Source of the DNA: an uncultured Treponema sp.
GTDB lineage: Bacteria; Spirochaetota; Spirochaetia; Treponematales; Treponemataceae
NCBI GenBank assembly: GCA_934699065.1
Contig: CAKUWD010000021.1
Coordinates: 1 to 21,621 of the forward strand
Reading direction: 5' to 3'
Length of the DNA stretch: 21,621 bases
The notes under the pieces are model-generated. The model worked only from the letters and a program-made list of their open reading frames with translations, searched no databases and had not been told where the DNA came from. A program made the translations under genes and the position numbers. Every line of letters begins with the position of its first letter. Position 1 is the first letter of the stretch. This document shows, piece by piece, positions 1 to 7,312 of this stretch.

Positions 1-1908
1 CAGAGCTGGAACAGGATTATAAGCATAATGCAAGCTCTTTGCATCCTTAGAAGGACGGATTCCTGTTACAGGAGATGACTTCTGCAGTTTTTCAGAAGCA
101 TTGAATACCCAGCTGTCGAGACCAAGCTCATCCTTAACATTTATACTGTCCATAGTGTCGATGTAATCTTTTACTTCTTCTGCTGTGTAGTGACCATCAG
201 GGAACTTCTTATTGAACTTTTCCTGAAGCTCTGAAATGCTCTTCTTTTCTGGTGCTGAACTTGCAAAGAGTGATGTAGATGAAACATTAAAAGCAATCCT
301 GTTTTCAAGCTCGAACTTAAGAAGGACTCCAATCTTCAAATCAACACTTGGGTTAGCGTTTGCAAAGCTGATATTACCACTTGCTCCAACTCTAAGATCT
401 GTTTTTGTCCCCTTTACAATGTCCTTGAGCCAATCCTGTCCCGTCAAAGTTGCTAGTAATGGAGCAAAGTTGTAGTTGCTGAGTGTAGAAAAGTACTTTT
501 CCATTGCATCACGTTTAATTTCGTATTCAATATATTCATCTACCTTCTTTCCATATTCATTTGCATGCTTCTTTTTTGCTTCCTCCATATACTGATTCAT
601 TGTCTGGTCATAAGCAATCTGTTTAAGCAGCTTTCTGTTCATATCTGTAAAGATTGATCTTTCTGCTCCGGATTCTGCATTATTAGCTCCGCCAAACTCT
701 ACATAAAGCCATGGGAGGATGTTACTCAAAGTCTGTGAAAAAAGATTGATATCAGGACAATATTCCGGATAGATAAGGCTCAAAGCATGTCTTGCAAAAA
801 TCACTCTTTCAGCCTCGCAGGTAATAGGACTAGAAGCAAGCTCTGCCTTAATTTCAGCTGCTACTTCGCCAGGATTTGCATCTGCAATCTGATTGATAAA
901 GCATGGCTGGCGGATAAGGTAGTTAAGGTAAGCTACATTTTCTGCAATGTTGCGGCCAGCCCAATGTTCTGTAACAATGGCAGCAGGCATGTGTCCAAGC
1001 AGTTCATTAACATCATACTCATCTGTAAACTCATTTGCCTTGAACTCAAAATCTTCTGGAGTTGAGTCAGAAGAAATTTGTTCTACCTCCTGTACCTCTG
1101 CATCACTAATAGAACGAGCTGCAGACCGTGAAGTTCTATTTTCTCCAACATAGCGGGCAAGAGTATTTGCTTCTGTATCAAGAACGTAGTCTCCGTAAGA
1201 AATATTAGAAACTACCGAACGATTGTTAGTTCCTACCTCATACTTATTAATCACATACTGACCGGTAGTGTTAATTCCAAGCAGACCGTTTGGATAAACA
1301 CTTCGGTTATACTGCATTGGAACAATTGAGAACATCGCTGCGTGGTCACCTGTATTTATATCACAAAGGAATGAGAGCCACATATTGCTCTTATATCCCT
1401 TACGACCTGCATCTGGCTTACGGAACTGAACATCAGTAATCCCATCCCCATTCAGATCAGCACTCTGACCTTCAGAAAGTGTAAAGCTTCCGGCAGAAAT
1501 ATATTTGTCTGAATCAACAGAAGGGAACTTGTAATAGGTAAAAGAAATCTCTGCCTTAGAAATTGCATCTACAGAAATAAATCCAAGCTCATAATCAGTT
1601 TTTGAATTCTGATATGCATATTGGCCGCAGCCCAGATCCTTTTTAATAACCTTACCAATACGAGTTGCAACTATTGCGCCTTCAATCAGCTGATTAGAGT
1701 TTGAATCCTTTGGGCAGTAGAGAACAGAGCCACCCATGTAGAGCATTTTTTCTGAATCCGAACGATTCATCATAAAACGAATATTCTGAACAGACGATGA
1801 AGAAACTCCATTTCCCATTTCATCCAGCATCATTGAACAGCTGAAGAAAAATGAAGTCATACATAAAACTACACAAGCTTTTACGGCCTTAATTATTGTT
1901 CTTTTCAT
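1..1908 (-). CDS. Large secreted lipoprotein, C-terminus cut by window edge
   Basis: An open frame runs without a stop from an ATG at 1908 to base 1, giving 636 codons; the C-terminus lies outside the window. An AGGAGGT ribosome binding site sits just upstream (about 1913-1919). The protein starts MKRTIIKAVKACVVLCMTS and has a lipobox-like FFSC with Cys24, so it is probably exported and lipidated, followed by a Ser-rich linker (SSSS). Residues 151-159 read DLNGDGITD, matching the calcium-loop pattern DxNxDGxxD seen in dockerin, thrombospondin-3 and EF-hand-like repeats; only one copy is visible. The remainder is polar and Asn/Ser/Glu-rich with no family I recognise. It lies 126 bp downstream of fabF on the same strand and probably has its own promoter. 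That it is an exported lipoprotein is fairly secure; the function is unknown. Confidence 0.85.
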   Translation of the reverse strand, partial: MKRTIIKAVKACVVLCMTSFFFSCSMMLDEMGNGVSSSSVQNIRFMMNRSDSEKMLYMGGSVLYCPKDSNSNQLIEGAIVATRIGKVIKKDLGCGQYAYQNSKTDYELGFISVDAISKAEISFTYYKFPSVDSDKYISAGSFTLSEGQSADLNGDGITDVQFRKPDAGRKGYKSNMWLSFLCDINTGDHAAMFSIVPMQYNRSVYPNGLLGINTTGQYVINKYEVGTNNRSVVSNISYGDYVLDTEANTLARYVGENRTSRSAARSISDAEVQEVEQISSDSTPEDFEFKANEFTDEYDVNELLGHMPAAIVTEHWAGRNIAENVAYLNYLIRQPCFINQIADANPGEVAAEIKAELASSPITCEAERVIFARHALSLIYPEYCPDINLFSQTLSNILPWLYVEFGGANNAESGAERSIFTDMNRKLLKQIAYDQTMNQYMEEAKKKHANEYGKKVDEYIEYEIKRDAMEKYFSTLSNYNFAPLLATLTGQDWLKDIVKGTKTDLRVGASGNISFANANPSVDLKIGVLLKFELENRIAFNVSSTSLFASSAPEKKSISELQEKFNKKFPDGHYTAEEVKDYIDTMDSINVKDELGLDSWVFNASEKLQKSSPVTGIRPSKDAKSLHYAYNPVPAL

Positions 1909-1946
1909 AATTGACCTCCTTCTGAAATAGTTCAGATTACACTGTA

Positions 1947-1975
1947 ATTCTCATAGTTCTTCAGAAGAAAGTCAA
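1947..1975 (-). promoter_or_regulatory. Possible promoter of the 1..1908 lipoprotein gene
   Basis: On the minus strand TTGACT (1970-1975) is a good -35 match. The -10 is poor: candidates near 1946-1954 read TATGAG or GAGAAT at 15-18 bp spacing. A short inverted repeat, AAAGTTT-AG-AAACTTT, overlaps the upstream side (about 1974-1989). Weak call. Confidence 0.25.
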
Positions 1976-2034
1976 AGTTTCTAAACTTTCGTTACTTTTT
2001 TAAGCAGGGGAAAAGGTTAAAAATTCCGTTTTTT

Positions 2035-3297
2035 TTACTTTTTTATGTTTTTGAAGATTATACAGCCGTTATGTCCACCAAATCCGAGAGAACAGCTCGC
2101 TGAAGCCGAAATCTCGCAAGGCACACCCTTATTCGGTGTATAATCCAGGTCGCAGCCATGTTCCAGATCAGCTTCCTCAAGATTGATTGTCGGAGGAACA
2201 AAAGAATCTTCCATTGCCTTAATACACATAATAGCTTCAATAGCACCAGCCGCGCCAACCATGTGACCAATCTCACTCTTAGTAGAAGATATGTGCAGCT
2301 TTTTTGCATCCTCACCAAAAACTGATTTTATCATTGCAGTTTCAGCAGAATCATTTGCCGAAGTAGAAGTTCCGTGTGCATTGTAATACTGAATGTCCGA
2401 AGGCTTCATTCCAGCGTCTTCAAAAGCACGCTTCATTGCAAGGGCACCGCCGCTTCCATCCTCGCGAGGAGCTGTAATATGGTAAGCATCAGAAGAGCAG
2501 CCGTAACCTGCTACTTCAGCATAAATCTTTGCACCACGTGCCTTGGCATGCTCATACTCTTCCAGAATCAAAACTGCAGAACCTTCAGCCATTACAAAAC
2601 CGCTGCGGTTCTTGTCAAAAGGACGGCTTGCCTTTTCCGGAGTGTCGTTGAATTTATTTGTAAGTGCTGAAAGCGCCTGATAGCATCCGATATTAAAGCC
2701 TGTGATATTTGCATCAACACCACCGGCAAAGCAGACATCAAGGCGGCCGCTTCGAATCATATCCATCGAAAGTCCAAGTGCATCTGTTCCAGAAGCGCAG
2801 GCAGTAGAAAGTGTCCATGAAGGACCATAAATCTGAAAGTGCATTGCAACGCCAGCAGATGCCTCATTGTTCAAAACAAAAGGTGCTGTGAGCGGCGGAA
2901 TACGGTTTACGCCGCTTGCAGGATCAAGGTATTTTTTATAAGCAGTTTCAAGATCATCTGAAAGTCCGATTCCAACACCAGTTACAATTCCAGCTTTTTC
3001 ATCCTTAAGATTTTCAGCAGAAAGCCCTGCGTCATTTGCAGCTTCAATACTTGCACCAAGCAGGAACTTACTCATACGACTCATTTTGCGGGCAAGCTTA
3101 CGATCTACTCCGTAATTATTAATATCAAAATCTTTTACTTCACCTGCAATCTGAACCTGATGAGCAGATGCATCAAAAAGAGTGATTTTCGTAATTCCAC
3201 TTTTGCCATTTCTTACATTTTCCCAGGCAGTATTAACATCGTTTCCAACAGAAGAAACGCAACCCAATCCGGTAACAACAACTCTACGCTGTGCCAT
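2035..3297 (-). CDS. fabF: 3-oxoacyl-[acyl-carrier-protein] synthase II (KAS II)
   Basis: Condenses malonyl-ACP with acyl-ACP during fatty-acid chain elongation in the cytoplasm. The 420-residue product matches the usual FabF length of about 412. It carries the thiolase-fold Cys-His-His triad: Cys167 in STACASGTDAL, His308 in NAHGTSTSANDSAE, and His345 in EIGHMVGAAGA with the conserved Lys340 just before; the C-terminus has the Gly-rich SLGFGGHN. The frame extends 12 codons further upstream to 3333. I start at the ATG at 3297 (MAQRRVVVTG) because an AGGAG site (3305-3309) lies 7 bp before it, the family begins there, and the extension would be translated from a hairpin repeat. No acpP or other fab genes are adjacent. 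Confidence 0.95.
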   Translation of the reverse strand: MAQRRVVVTGLGCVSSVGNDVNTAWENVRNGKSGITKITLFDASAHQVQIAGEVKDFDINNYGVDRKLARKMSRMSKFLLGASIEAANDAGLSAENLKDEKAGIVTGVGIGLSDDLETAYKKYLDPASGVNRIPPLTAPFVLNNEASAGVAMHFQIYGPSWTLSTACASGTDALGLSMDMIRSGRLDVCFAGGVDANITGFNIGCYQALSALTNKFNDTPEKASRPFDKNRSGFVMAEGSAVLILEEYEHAKARGAKIYAEVAGYGCSSDAYHITAPREDGSGGALAMKRAFEDAGMKPSDIQYYNAHGTSTSANDSAETAMIKSVFGEDAKKLHISSTKSEIGHMVGAAGAIEAIMCIKAMEDSFVPPTINLEEADLEHGCDLDYTPNKGVPCEISASASCSLGFGGHNGCIIFKNIKK

Positions 3298-3319
3298 CAA
3301 AAATCTCCTGATATTCATC

Positions 3320-3346
3320 GTCACTCTGAACAAGTTTCAGAGTCTC
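3320..3346 (-). repeat. CTTGT-loop hairpin repeat in the fabF leader
   Basis: The plus strand reads GTC, then ACTCTGAA, loop CAAGT, then TTCAGAGT: a perfect 8 bp stem with a 5 nt loop at 3323-3343. It lies 23-49 bp upstream of the fabF start. Related hairpins occur at 7998-8066 and 19789-19814 with different but compensated stem bases. Confidence 0.7.
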
Positions 3347-3426
3347 TAAAATAAGATTTAAAATTATACCATACCTTTAAAATAAATTAAACAGACATTT
3401 TTTTCGTGATTTTTGAACTTTTTTTC

Positions 3427-3454
3427 TTGCAATATCTCAAACCTATGCTATTAT
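3427..3454 (+). promoter_or_regulatory. Sigma-70-type extended -10 promoter of the 3460-3668 RNA
   Basis: TTGCAA (3427-3432), a 16 bp spacer and TATTAT (3449-3454), preceded by TGC, which makes it an extended -10. Transcription would start near 3460-3462. No long ORF follows directly, which supports an RNA gene. Confidence 0.7.
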
Positions 3455-3511
3455 GAAGTTGTAGCCAAGAGCGAGATGAGGACGCACACCGGTTGCTTGA
3501 AAGGAGGCAAT

Positions 3512-3556
3512 ATGCAATTCCCGACAAAGAGAGATAACCTGGTCGAGGTTATATAA
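3512..3556 (+). CDS. Possible 14-residue leader peptide inside the RNA
   Basis: An AAAGGAGG site (3500-3507) lies 4 bp before an ATG, and the frame reads MQFPTKRDNLVEVI then TAA. An in-frame upstream ATG at 3476 would give 26 residues but has a poorer binding site. The ORF overlaps the ATAACCT/AGGTTAT hairpin, so translation would disturb RNA folding, as in an attenuator or dual-function RNA. The peptide has no motif I recognise and may be chance. Confidence 0.3.
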   Translation: MQFPTKRDNLVEVI

Positions 3557-3642
3557 TACGTTAGACATTTTGAAGCTGCCAGATGCTTAGTTCTGGGATA
3601 AATTATAGTGACAGTCCATAGATGACTGAGAGCACATTACAG

Positions 3643-3668
3643 GCCGGCTGATACGCCGGCTTTTGTTT
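3643..3668 (+). terminator. Intrinsic terminator of the small RNA
   Basis: GCCGGC (3643-3648), loop TGATAC, GCCGGC (3655-3660), followed by TTTT-G-TTTTTTT. It ends 27 bp before the hydrolase start. Confidence 0.85.
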
Positions 3669-3695
3669 TTTTAAACAAAATGCTAGTATTAAAAT

Positions 3696-5138
3696 ATGAA
3701 AAGAATATCTAGTTTTTTAATCACCTTATTATTTGCAACAACTTTATTTTCTCAGACTTTTTACAAATCACTTGAGCCTGAAAAAAATAAGATGGCCGTA
3801 TATGTCGGCTCATACGACTGGGGAGCCTGCATCAATAAAATAGTTATTCACACTGAAGAAAAGTATAAACCAGAATCACTTGAACTTTCAGACTTTGAAG
3901 TAGAGAGGGTACTTTACCAGAAAGACACAGGTCTTAGAAAAACAAATGGTGAACTTAAAGTTATCGACGTTTTCTGTTCTGACGCAAAAGGAAATAAAAT
4001 AGAAGAAGAAAGCAGTTATATCACAATTCTTACAGATGTTTATCCGGAAGCCGAAAACTCAAGCCCCTTTCCTGGATTTATTTCAAAGAGCATGTTTGAA
4101 GACTTCTACAGTTATCAGGTTGAAAATGATGATCTGGATTTTAAGATTACAAAAGTTCAGGGCTATGTAAATGAAGATGTTTCAAAATTCTCAAAGGGAG
4201 TTTTTACTTTCAAAGGTGAAACAGAAAAGAAAGTATTTGAGATTCCTATGAATTATATGTTTTATCTTCCGGAAACTAAATCTCCAGAAACGAAGCTTCC
4301 TCTTATTTTGTGGTTTCACAGCATTGGAGAAAGCGGCTCGAATCCTTATCTGGTATTGCTCGGAACAAAAACTACAGCTCTTGCCGGAGAAAAAATTCAA
4401 AGTTATTTTGAAGATGGAGTTGCCATTCTTGCACCTCAATGTCCCAGCGGCTGGCTTGAAACAACCGAAGAAAATTCAATGGGAATCCGTTACTGGGCTC
4501 CTGTAGATATTGAAGGCTCTGTAAAAAAAATTACAAATCCGATTAAGAAGTTTTTTGATTCACTTACCGGAATAATAGAAGAAGAAAAGGAAGAGGAAAA
4601 AGAACCTTTTGCCGCAATTTCCTTTTACACAGAACCAGTTACAGAACTTCTTATGGATTTTCTAAAAAAACATCCGGAAATTGACAGTGACCGTATTTAC
4701 GTTGGAGGCTGTTCTGCCGGTGGTTATATGACAATGAATATGATGATTCAGCATCCCGAGCTTTTTGTTGCCGCATTCCCCACCTGCGAATATTATCTGG
4801 ACAGTAAAATTACAAACAAACAGATTAAAGCTCTCGCAGAAAAACCTTTGTGGTTCACCTATGCAGAAAATGATGAAACTGTAAAACCTGCTTCATGCTC
4901 AATTCCTACAATAAAAAGACTTCGCAAAGCAGATGCAAAAAATCTTAAAGTAACAGTTTTCCCAAATGTTGTTGATACTTCAGGAACTGTCTTCAAAAAC
5001 CGTAATGCAGATGAAGATGATGATGACTTTGGCAAGCCTTATGAATATGACGGTCATTCGAGCTGGATTTACGTATTAAACGACCAGTGCTATGACGGAG
5101 ATGAAAGTCTTTTTGAATGGCTGAGCCGCCAGCGTTAA
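3696..5138 (+). CDS. Secreted alpha/beta-hydrolase (esterase / PHB-depolymerase-like)
   Basis: A 480-residue exported serine hydrolase. Residues 1-20 are a signal peptide (MKRISSFLITLLFATTLFSQ). Residues about 25-165 look like the beta-rich Ig-like N-terminal domain that often precedes such esterases. The hydrolase domain follows (about 180-480): oxyanion region LWFHSIGESG (205-214), nucleophile Ser340 in GGCSAGGYM, acid Asp393 in YAENDETV, and His454 in YDGHSSWIY. An acidic, low-complexity stretch (EEEKEEEKE, about 295-303) interrupts the fold and another (DEDDDD) precedes the His loop. Relatives include LpqC/CE1-type esterases that cut polysaccharide side chains or polyesters; the substrate cannot be read from sequence. 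There is no clear ribosome binding site before the ATG at 3696. The stop codon overlaps that of the convergent gene by 4 bp. Confidence 0.85.
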   Translation: MKRISSFLITLLFATTLFSQTFYKSLEPEKNKMAVYVGSYDWGACINKIVIHTEEKYKPESLELSDFEVERVLYQKDTGLRKTNGELKVIDVFCSDAKGNKIEEESSYITILTDVYPEAENSSPFPGFISKSMFEDFYSYQVENDDLDFKITKVQGYVNEDVSKFSKGVFTFKGETEKKVFEIPMNYMFYLPETKSPETKLPLILWFHSIGESGSNPYLVLLGTKTTALAGEKIQSYFEDGVAILAPQCPSGWLETTEENSMGIRYWAPVDIEGSVKKITNPIKKFFDSLTGIIEEEKEEEKEPFAAISFYTEPVTELLMDFLKKHPEIDSDRIYVGGCSAGGYMTMNMMIQHPELFVAAFPTCEYYLDSKITNKQIKALAEKPLWFTYAENDETVKPASCSIPTIKRLRKADAKNLKVTVFPNVVDTSGTVFKNRNADEDDDDFGKPYEYDGHSSWIYVLNDQCYDGDESLFEWLSRQR

Positions 5139-5977
5139 AGCATTCTGGTTGCTTTTTTATACTCTTCAAATCCAGGCTTACGCGACTGTCTTTTATCTGC
5201 CATTGGAATACTGACAAAAAGGAACATCAAAGTATTTACAATGGCACCTGTCAAAAGCGGCCACTTCATATCCAGAGTAAAGAAGCATGCCAGCCCTACG
5301 CTCCACCACATAAGAATCTCACAGGCATAATTCGGGTGGCGTGATTTTTTCCAAAGTCCTGTTCGGATGAAACCGCCGCTGCCTTCTTTTCGAAAAGCAT
5401 GCATCTGTAAATCAGCAAGTCCCTGAAAAACCGGAGAGAGAAAAGCAAGTACTAAAAACGGAATACAGGCTGCCTTGAGTTCTGCTCCAAAACGAATAGC
5501 CTCAACAGCAGGAAGAATACAAAGATACACAACCAGAGTCGGAAAAAGATGAATTCCTAAAAAGTTTATAAGTGGATAAGCCGCCCCTGACTTTTCTTTA
5601 AGCATTGTATAGCGCCAGTCCTGATAATCAAAACCTGTAAAATTGTAAGCCCAGTTACCAGTTAGTCTAAGTCCCCAGAGTAAAACTGCAGCAAACAAAA
5701 TCCAGCTGAATAAAGAACCACCGTTTCGTAAAAGGATTCCAAACAGAATAACAGGAGGCTGTACGCTCCAGTATGGATCATATACCGAAGCATTTTTGAA
5801 TAAAAGACTGAAAACAAAAACAATGGCTGTTGCAAAAACATCAGTAATCAAAAGTGTCATTTCAAAAGAAAAATTGCCCCGCTGCTCAAGATAATCAAAG
5901 CAGACAATTCCACCTGTTATTGCAACCACATAAACAAACACAATCAAAATAAAACTTAAGAATCTGTTCTTTATCAT
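5135..5977 (-). CDS. Membrane protein of the DUF1295 / steroid 5-alpha-reductase-like family
   Basis: A 280-residue integral membrane protein with about six or seven hydrophobic segments. Family-type motifs are DPYWSVQPP (about 67-75), WGLRLTGNW (about 101-109) and the C-terminal FIRTGLWKKSRHPNYACEI (about 204-222), where the RHPNY signature is shared with isoprenylcysteine methyltransferase and sterol-reductase folds and is thought to bind NADPH or SAM. The substrate is unknown. The gene is monocistronic on the minus strand. Its TAA (5135-5137) overlaps the TAA of the hydrolase (5136-5138), so the two convergent genes share bases and leave no room for terminators between them. A TATAAT lies a few bases upstream of the ATG, which has only a weak ribosome binding site. 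Confidence 0.85.
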   Translation of the reverse strand: MIKNRFLSFILIVFVYVVAITGGIVCFDYLEQRGNFSFEMTLLITDVFATAIVFVFSLLFKNASVYDPYWSVQPPVILFGILLRNGGSLFSWILFAAVLLWGLRLTGNWAYNFTGFDYQDWRYTMLKEKSGAAYPLINFLGIHLFPTLVVYLCILPAVEAIRFGAELKAACIPFLVLAFLSPVFQGLADLQMHAFRKEGSGGFIRTGLWKKSRHPNYACEILMWWSVGLACFFTLDMKWPLLTGAIVNTLMFLFVSIPMADKRQSRKPGFEEYKKATRML

Positions 5978-6033
5978 GTTTTCTATTATATTGATTTTTT
6001 TATTATGCGACCACTAAAGAATCGCTCAAACAA

Positions 6034-6062
6034 TTGTAAAAAACGCTCCATAGTAGTATTCT
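6034..6062 (+). promoter_or_regulatory. Probable pta promoter
   Basis: TTGTAA (6034-6039), a 17 bp spacer and TATTCT (6057-6062) place the transcript start near 6069, within the palindrome described next. A second TATAAT (6096-6101) sits so close to the start codon that it would give an almost leaderless mRNA and lacks a -35, so I prefer the upstream one. Confidence 0.5.
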
Positions 6063-6066
6063 AGAG

Positions 6067-6085
6067 ATTGTCCAAGCTGGACAAT
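6067..6085. promoter_or_regulatory. Operator-like palindrome at the pta transcription start
   Basis: ATTGTCCA-AGC-TGGACAAT is a perfect 8 bp inverted repeat with a 3 bp centre. It begins 4 bp after the predicted -10, so a bound repressor would block initiation. It does not match the Rex consensus TTGTGA-N6-TCACAA. The regulator is unknown. It could instead form a short hairpin in the 5' leader. Confidence 0.45.
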
Positions 6086-6111
6086 GACACTTCATTATAA
6101 TAGAGGAAAAT

Positions 6112-7143
6112 ATGAATTTCGTAGAAGACTTACTTAAAAAAGCTAAGGCTGCCAACAAAACTATCGTACTTTGCGAAGGCGAAGACAAGCGCGTAGTCGA
6201 AGCAGCTTCTAAAATCGTAAAAGATGGAATCGCAAAAATCATTTTGATTGGAAGCGATGAAGACATTAAAGCAAGCGGAAGCAATGCAGATTTAAGCGGA
6301 GTTACAATTGTTGACCCTGCTAAGGATGCAAATGCAGACAAATACGCAGAGCTTCTTTTCAAGGCTCGCGAAGGAAAAATCAACAAGAAGACCGGCGCTC
6401 CAGAATATGCTGATGTAGCCGCTGCTAAAGCCGCGATTCTTAAAGACCACACAATGTATGGTGCCCTTATTCTTAAAGCAGGAGATGCAGACGGATTTGT
6501 TTCTGGTGCATGTCATTCAACAGCTAACACACTCCGCCCGGGACTTCAGGTTATCAAGACTGCTCCTGGCTTCAAGACAGTTTCTAGCTGCTTTATCATG
6601 GTAGCTCCAGAAGGCGGAAACAAGTACGTTCCAGAAGGAGTTGCAGTATTCGGTGACTGCGCTATCAACATTGAACCTACAGCAGAAGAACTTGCAGACA
6701 TCGCAGTTGCATCTGCTGACACTGCAAAGAAGATTGCAGGAATTGAACCACGTGTAGCAATGCTTTCATTCTCTACAAAGGGCTCAGGAAACGATGCTAA
6801 ATTCTACGACACAGTAACAAAGGTACAGAAGGCTACAGAGCTTGCTAAGGCAGCCGCTCCAGACCTGGCTCTCGACGGAGAATTCCAGTTCGACGCTGCA
6901 GTTGCTCCAGAAGTTGGAGAACTCAAGGCTCCAGGAAGCAAGGTTGCAGGACACGCTAACACCTTTATCTTCCCTAACATCAATGCAGGAAACATTGGTT
7001 ATAAGATCTGCCAGAGAATGGGTGGCTGGATGGCTATTGGTCCTGTTTGCCAGGGCTTTGCAAAACCTCTCAACGACCTCAGCCGCGGCTGTAACGTAGA
7101 CGACATCGTAGCTACTGTAGCCGTTACTGCATTGCAGGCTTAG
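6112..7143 (+). CDS. pta: Phosphate acetyltransferase
   Basis: Converts acetyl-CoA and phosphate to acetyl-phosphate and CoA; with acetate kinase (not in the window) it makes ATP and acetate during fermentation. The 343 residues match the short, single-domain Pta/PTA_PTB form without the N-terminal DRTGG part. Landmarks: IVLCEGEDKRVVEAA (about 18-32), GFVSGACHSTANTLRPGLQ (about 128-146), MLSFSTKGSG (about 218-227), DGEFQFDAA (about 245-253) and the C-terminal GHANTFIFPNINAGNIGYK (about 270-288). A GAGG lies just before the ATG. The frame closes at TAG 7141-7143 with VAVTALQA; a second, synonymously different copy of this end lies downstream after a palindromic element (see 7198-7230). Confidence 0.96.
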   Translation: MNFVEDLLKKAKAANKTIVLCEGEDKRVVEAASKIVKDGIAKIILIGSDEDIKASGSNADLSGVTIVDPAKDANADKYAELLFKAREGKINKKTGAPEYADVAAAKAAILKDHTMYGALILKAGDADGFVSGACHSTANTLRPGLQVIKTAPGFKTVSSCFIMVAPEGGNKYVPEGVAVFGDCAINIEPTAEELADIAVASADTAKKIAGIEPRVAMLSFSTKGSGNDAKFYDTVTKVQKATELAKAAAPDLALDGEFQFDAAVAPEVGELKAPGSKVAGHANTFIFPNINAGNIGYKICQRMGGWMAIGPVCQGFAKPLNDLSRGCNVDDIVATVAVTALQA

Positions 7144-7152
7144 AACTCAACG

Positions 7153-7198
7153 CGAGTTTTGCGTAGCAAAACTCGTGAAGCACGCGCCAGCGTGCGAC
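7153..7198 (+). repeat. Double-hairpin element at the 3' end of pta (same type as 18083-18126)
   Basis: Hairpin 1 is CGAGTTTTGC (7153-7162), GTA, GCAAAACTCG (7166-7175), a perfect 10 bp stem. After TGAAG comes hairpin 2, CACGC-GCCA-GCGTG (7181-7194), and the element ends CGAC at 7198. The groL copy has the same order and the same ends relative to its gene, with a shortened hairpin 1 stem (CGAGTTTGC/GCAAACTCG) in which one base pair is lost on both sides. It begins 9 bp after the pta stop. Confidence 0.85.
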
Positions 7199-7230
7199 CT
7201 ACAGTGGCTGTAACAGCACTTCAGGCTTAG
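7198..7230 (+). pseudogene. Displaced second copy of the pta 3' end
   Basis: Eleven codons ending in TAG read P-TVAVTALQA-stop, against A-TVAVTALQA-stop at 7111-7143. In the nine shared sense codons six differ and all are synonymous: ACT/ACA, GTA/GTG, GCC/GCT, GTT/GTA, ACT/ACA and TTG/CTT. The copies are 87 bp (29 codons) apart, and the frame from the first stop stays open to this second stop. It is best read as the relic 3' end of another pta allele, not a recent duplication. Confidence 0.8.
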
Positions 7231-7260
7231 TTCTTTTTCAATACTTATCTGATACATAAT

Positions 7261-7312
7261 AAAAGGTTGAATAAAAGGAATTGTTAAAAAAAACTTTTTT
7301 CAACCTTTTTTT
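7261..7312 (+). terminator. pta terminator
   Basis: AAAAGGTTGA (7261-7270) pairs with TCAACCTTTT (7300-7309), and the U-tract is TTTTTTT (7306-7312). The large loop can pair further as AAAAAA/TTTTTT. It lies past the displaced pta end, so it was probably the original terminator before the element was inserted. Confidence 0.65.

Larger units (their letters stand above)
3460..3668 (+). ncRNA. Structured small RNA, class not recognised (about 209 nt)
   Basis: A strong promoter and an intrinsic terminator bracket about 209 nt without a long ORF. Local hairpins are visible: TTGC/GCAA (about 3493-3510), ATAACCT/AGGTTAT with loop GGTCG (3534-3552), CCAGA/TCTGG (3579-3596), CAGTC/GACTG (3612-3628), then the terminator stem. 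I see no RNase P, SRP Alu/S-domain or tmRNA signature, and no cobalamin, TPP, SAM, glycine or c-di-GMP riboswitch core. 6S RNA is possible from the length, but the two ends do not form an obvious closing stem. It could also be an attenuating leader of the hydrolase gene that starts 27 bp after the terminator. A 14-codon ORF with a perfect ribosome binding site lies inside. That an independent transcript exists is fairly likely; its identity is open. Confidence 0.6.

Noticed and set aside
1974..1989. AAAGTTT-AG-AAACTTT palindrome as an operator
   Set aside because: It is short, A/T-rich, has a 2 bp centre and adjoins only a weak promoter; chance is likely.
3460..3668. tmRNA, SRP RNA or RNase P RNA
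   Set aside because: There is no tRNA-like acceptor end, no GGAAGG/AGCAGCC SRP core and no GAGGAAAGTCC P4 element.
7153..7198. Integron attC-like site (some treponemes carry chromosomal integrons)
   Set aside because: I see no GTTRRRY/RYYYAAC core pair and no cassette array, and the element sits after housekeeping genes and not promoterless cassettes.
7144..7230. Readthrough extension of Pta through the TAG to the second stop
   Set aside because: The frame is open, but the protein is already full length at 7143, the extension is Arg-rich palindrome sequence, and the groL counterpart is out of frame. It is kept only as a remark in the finding.
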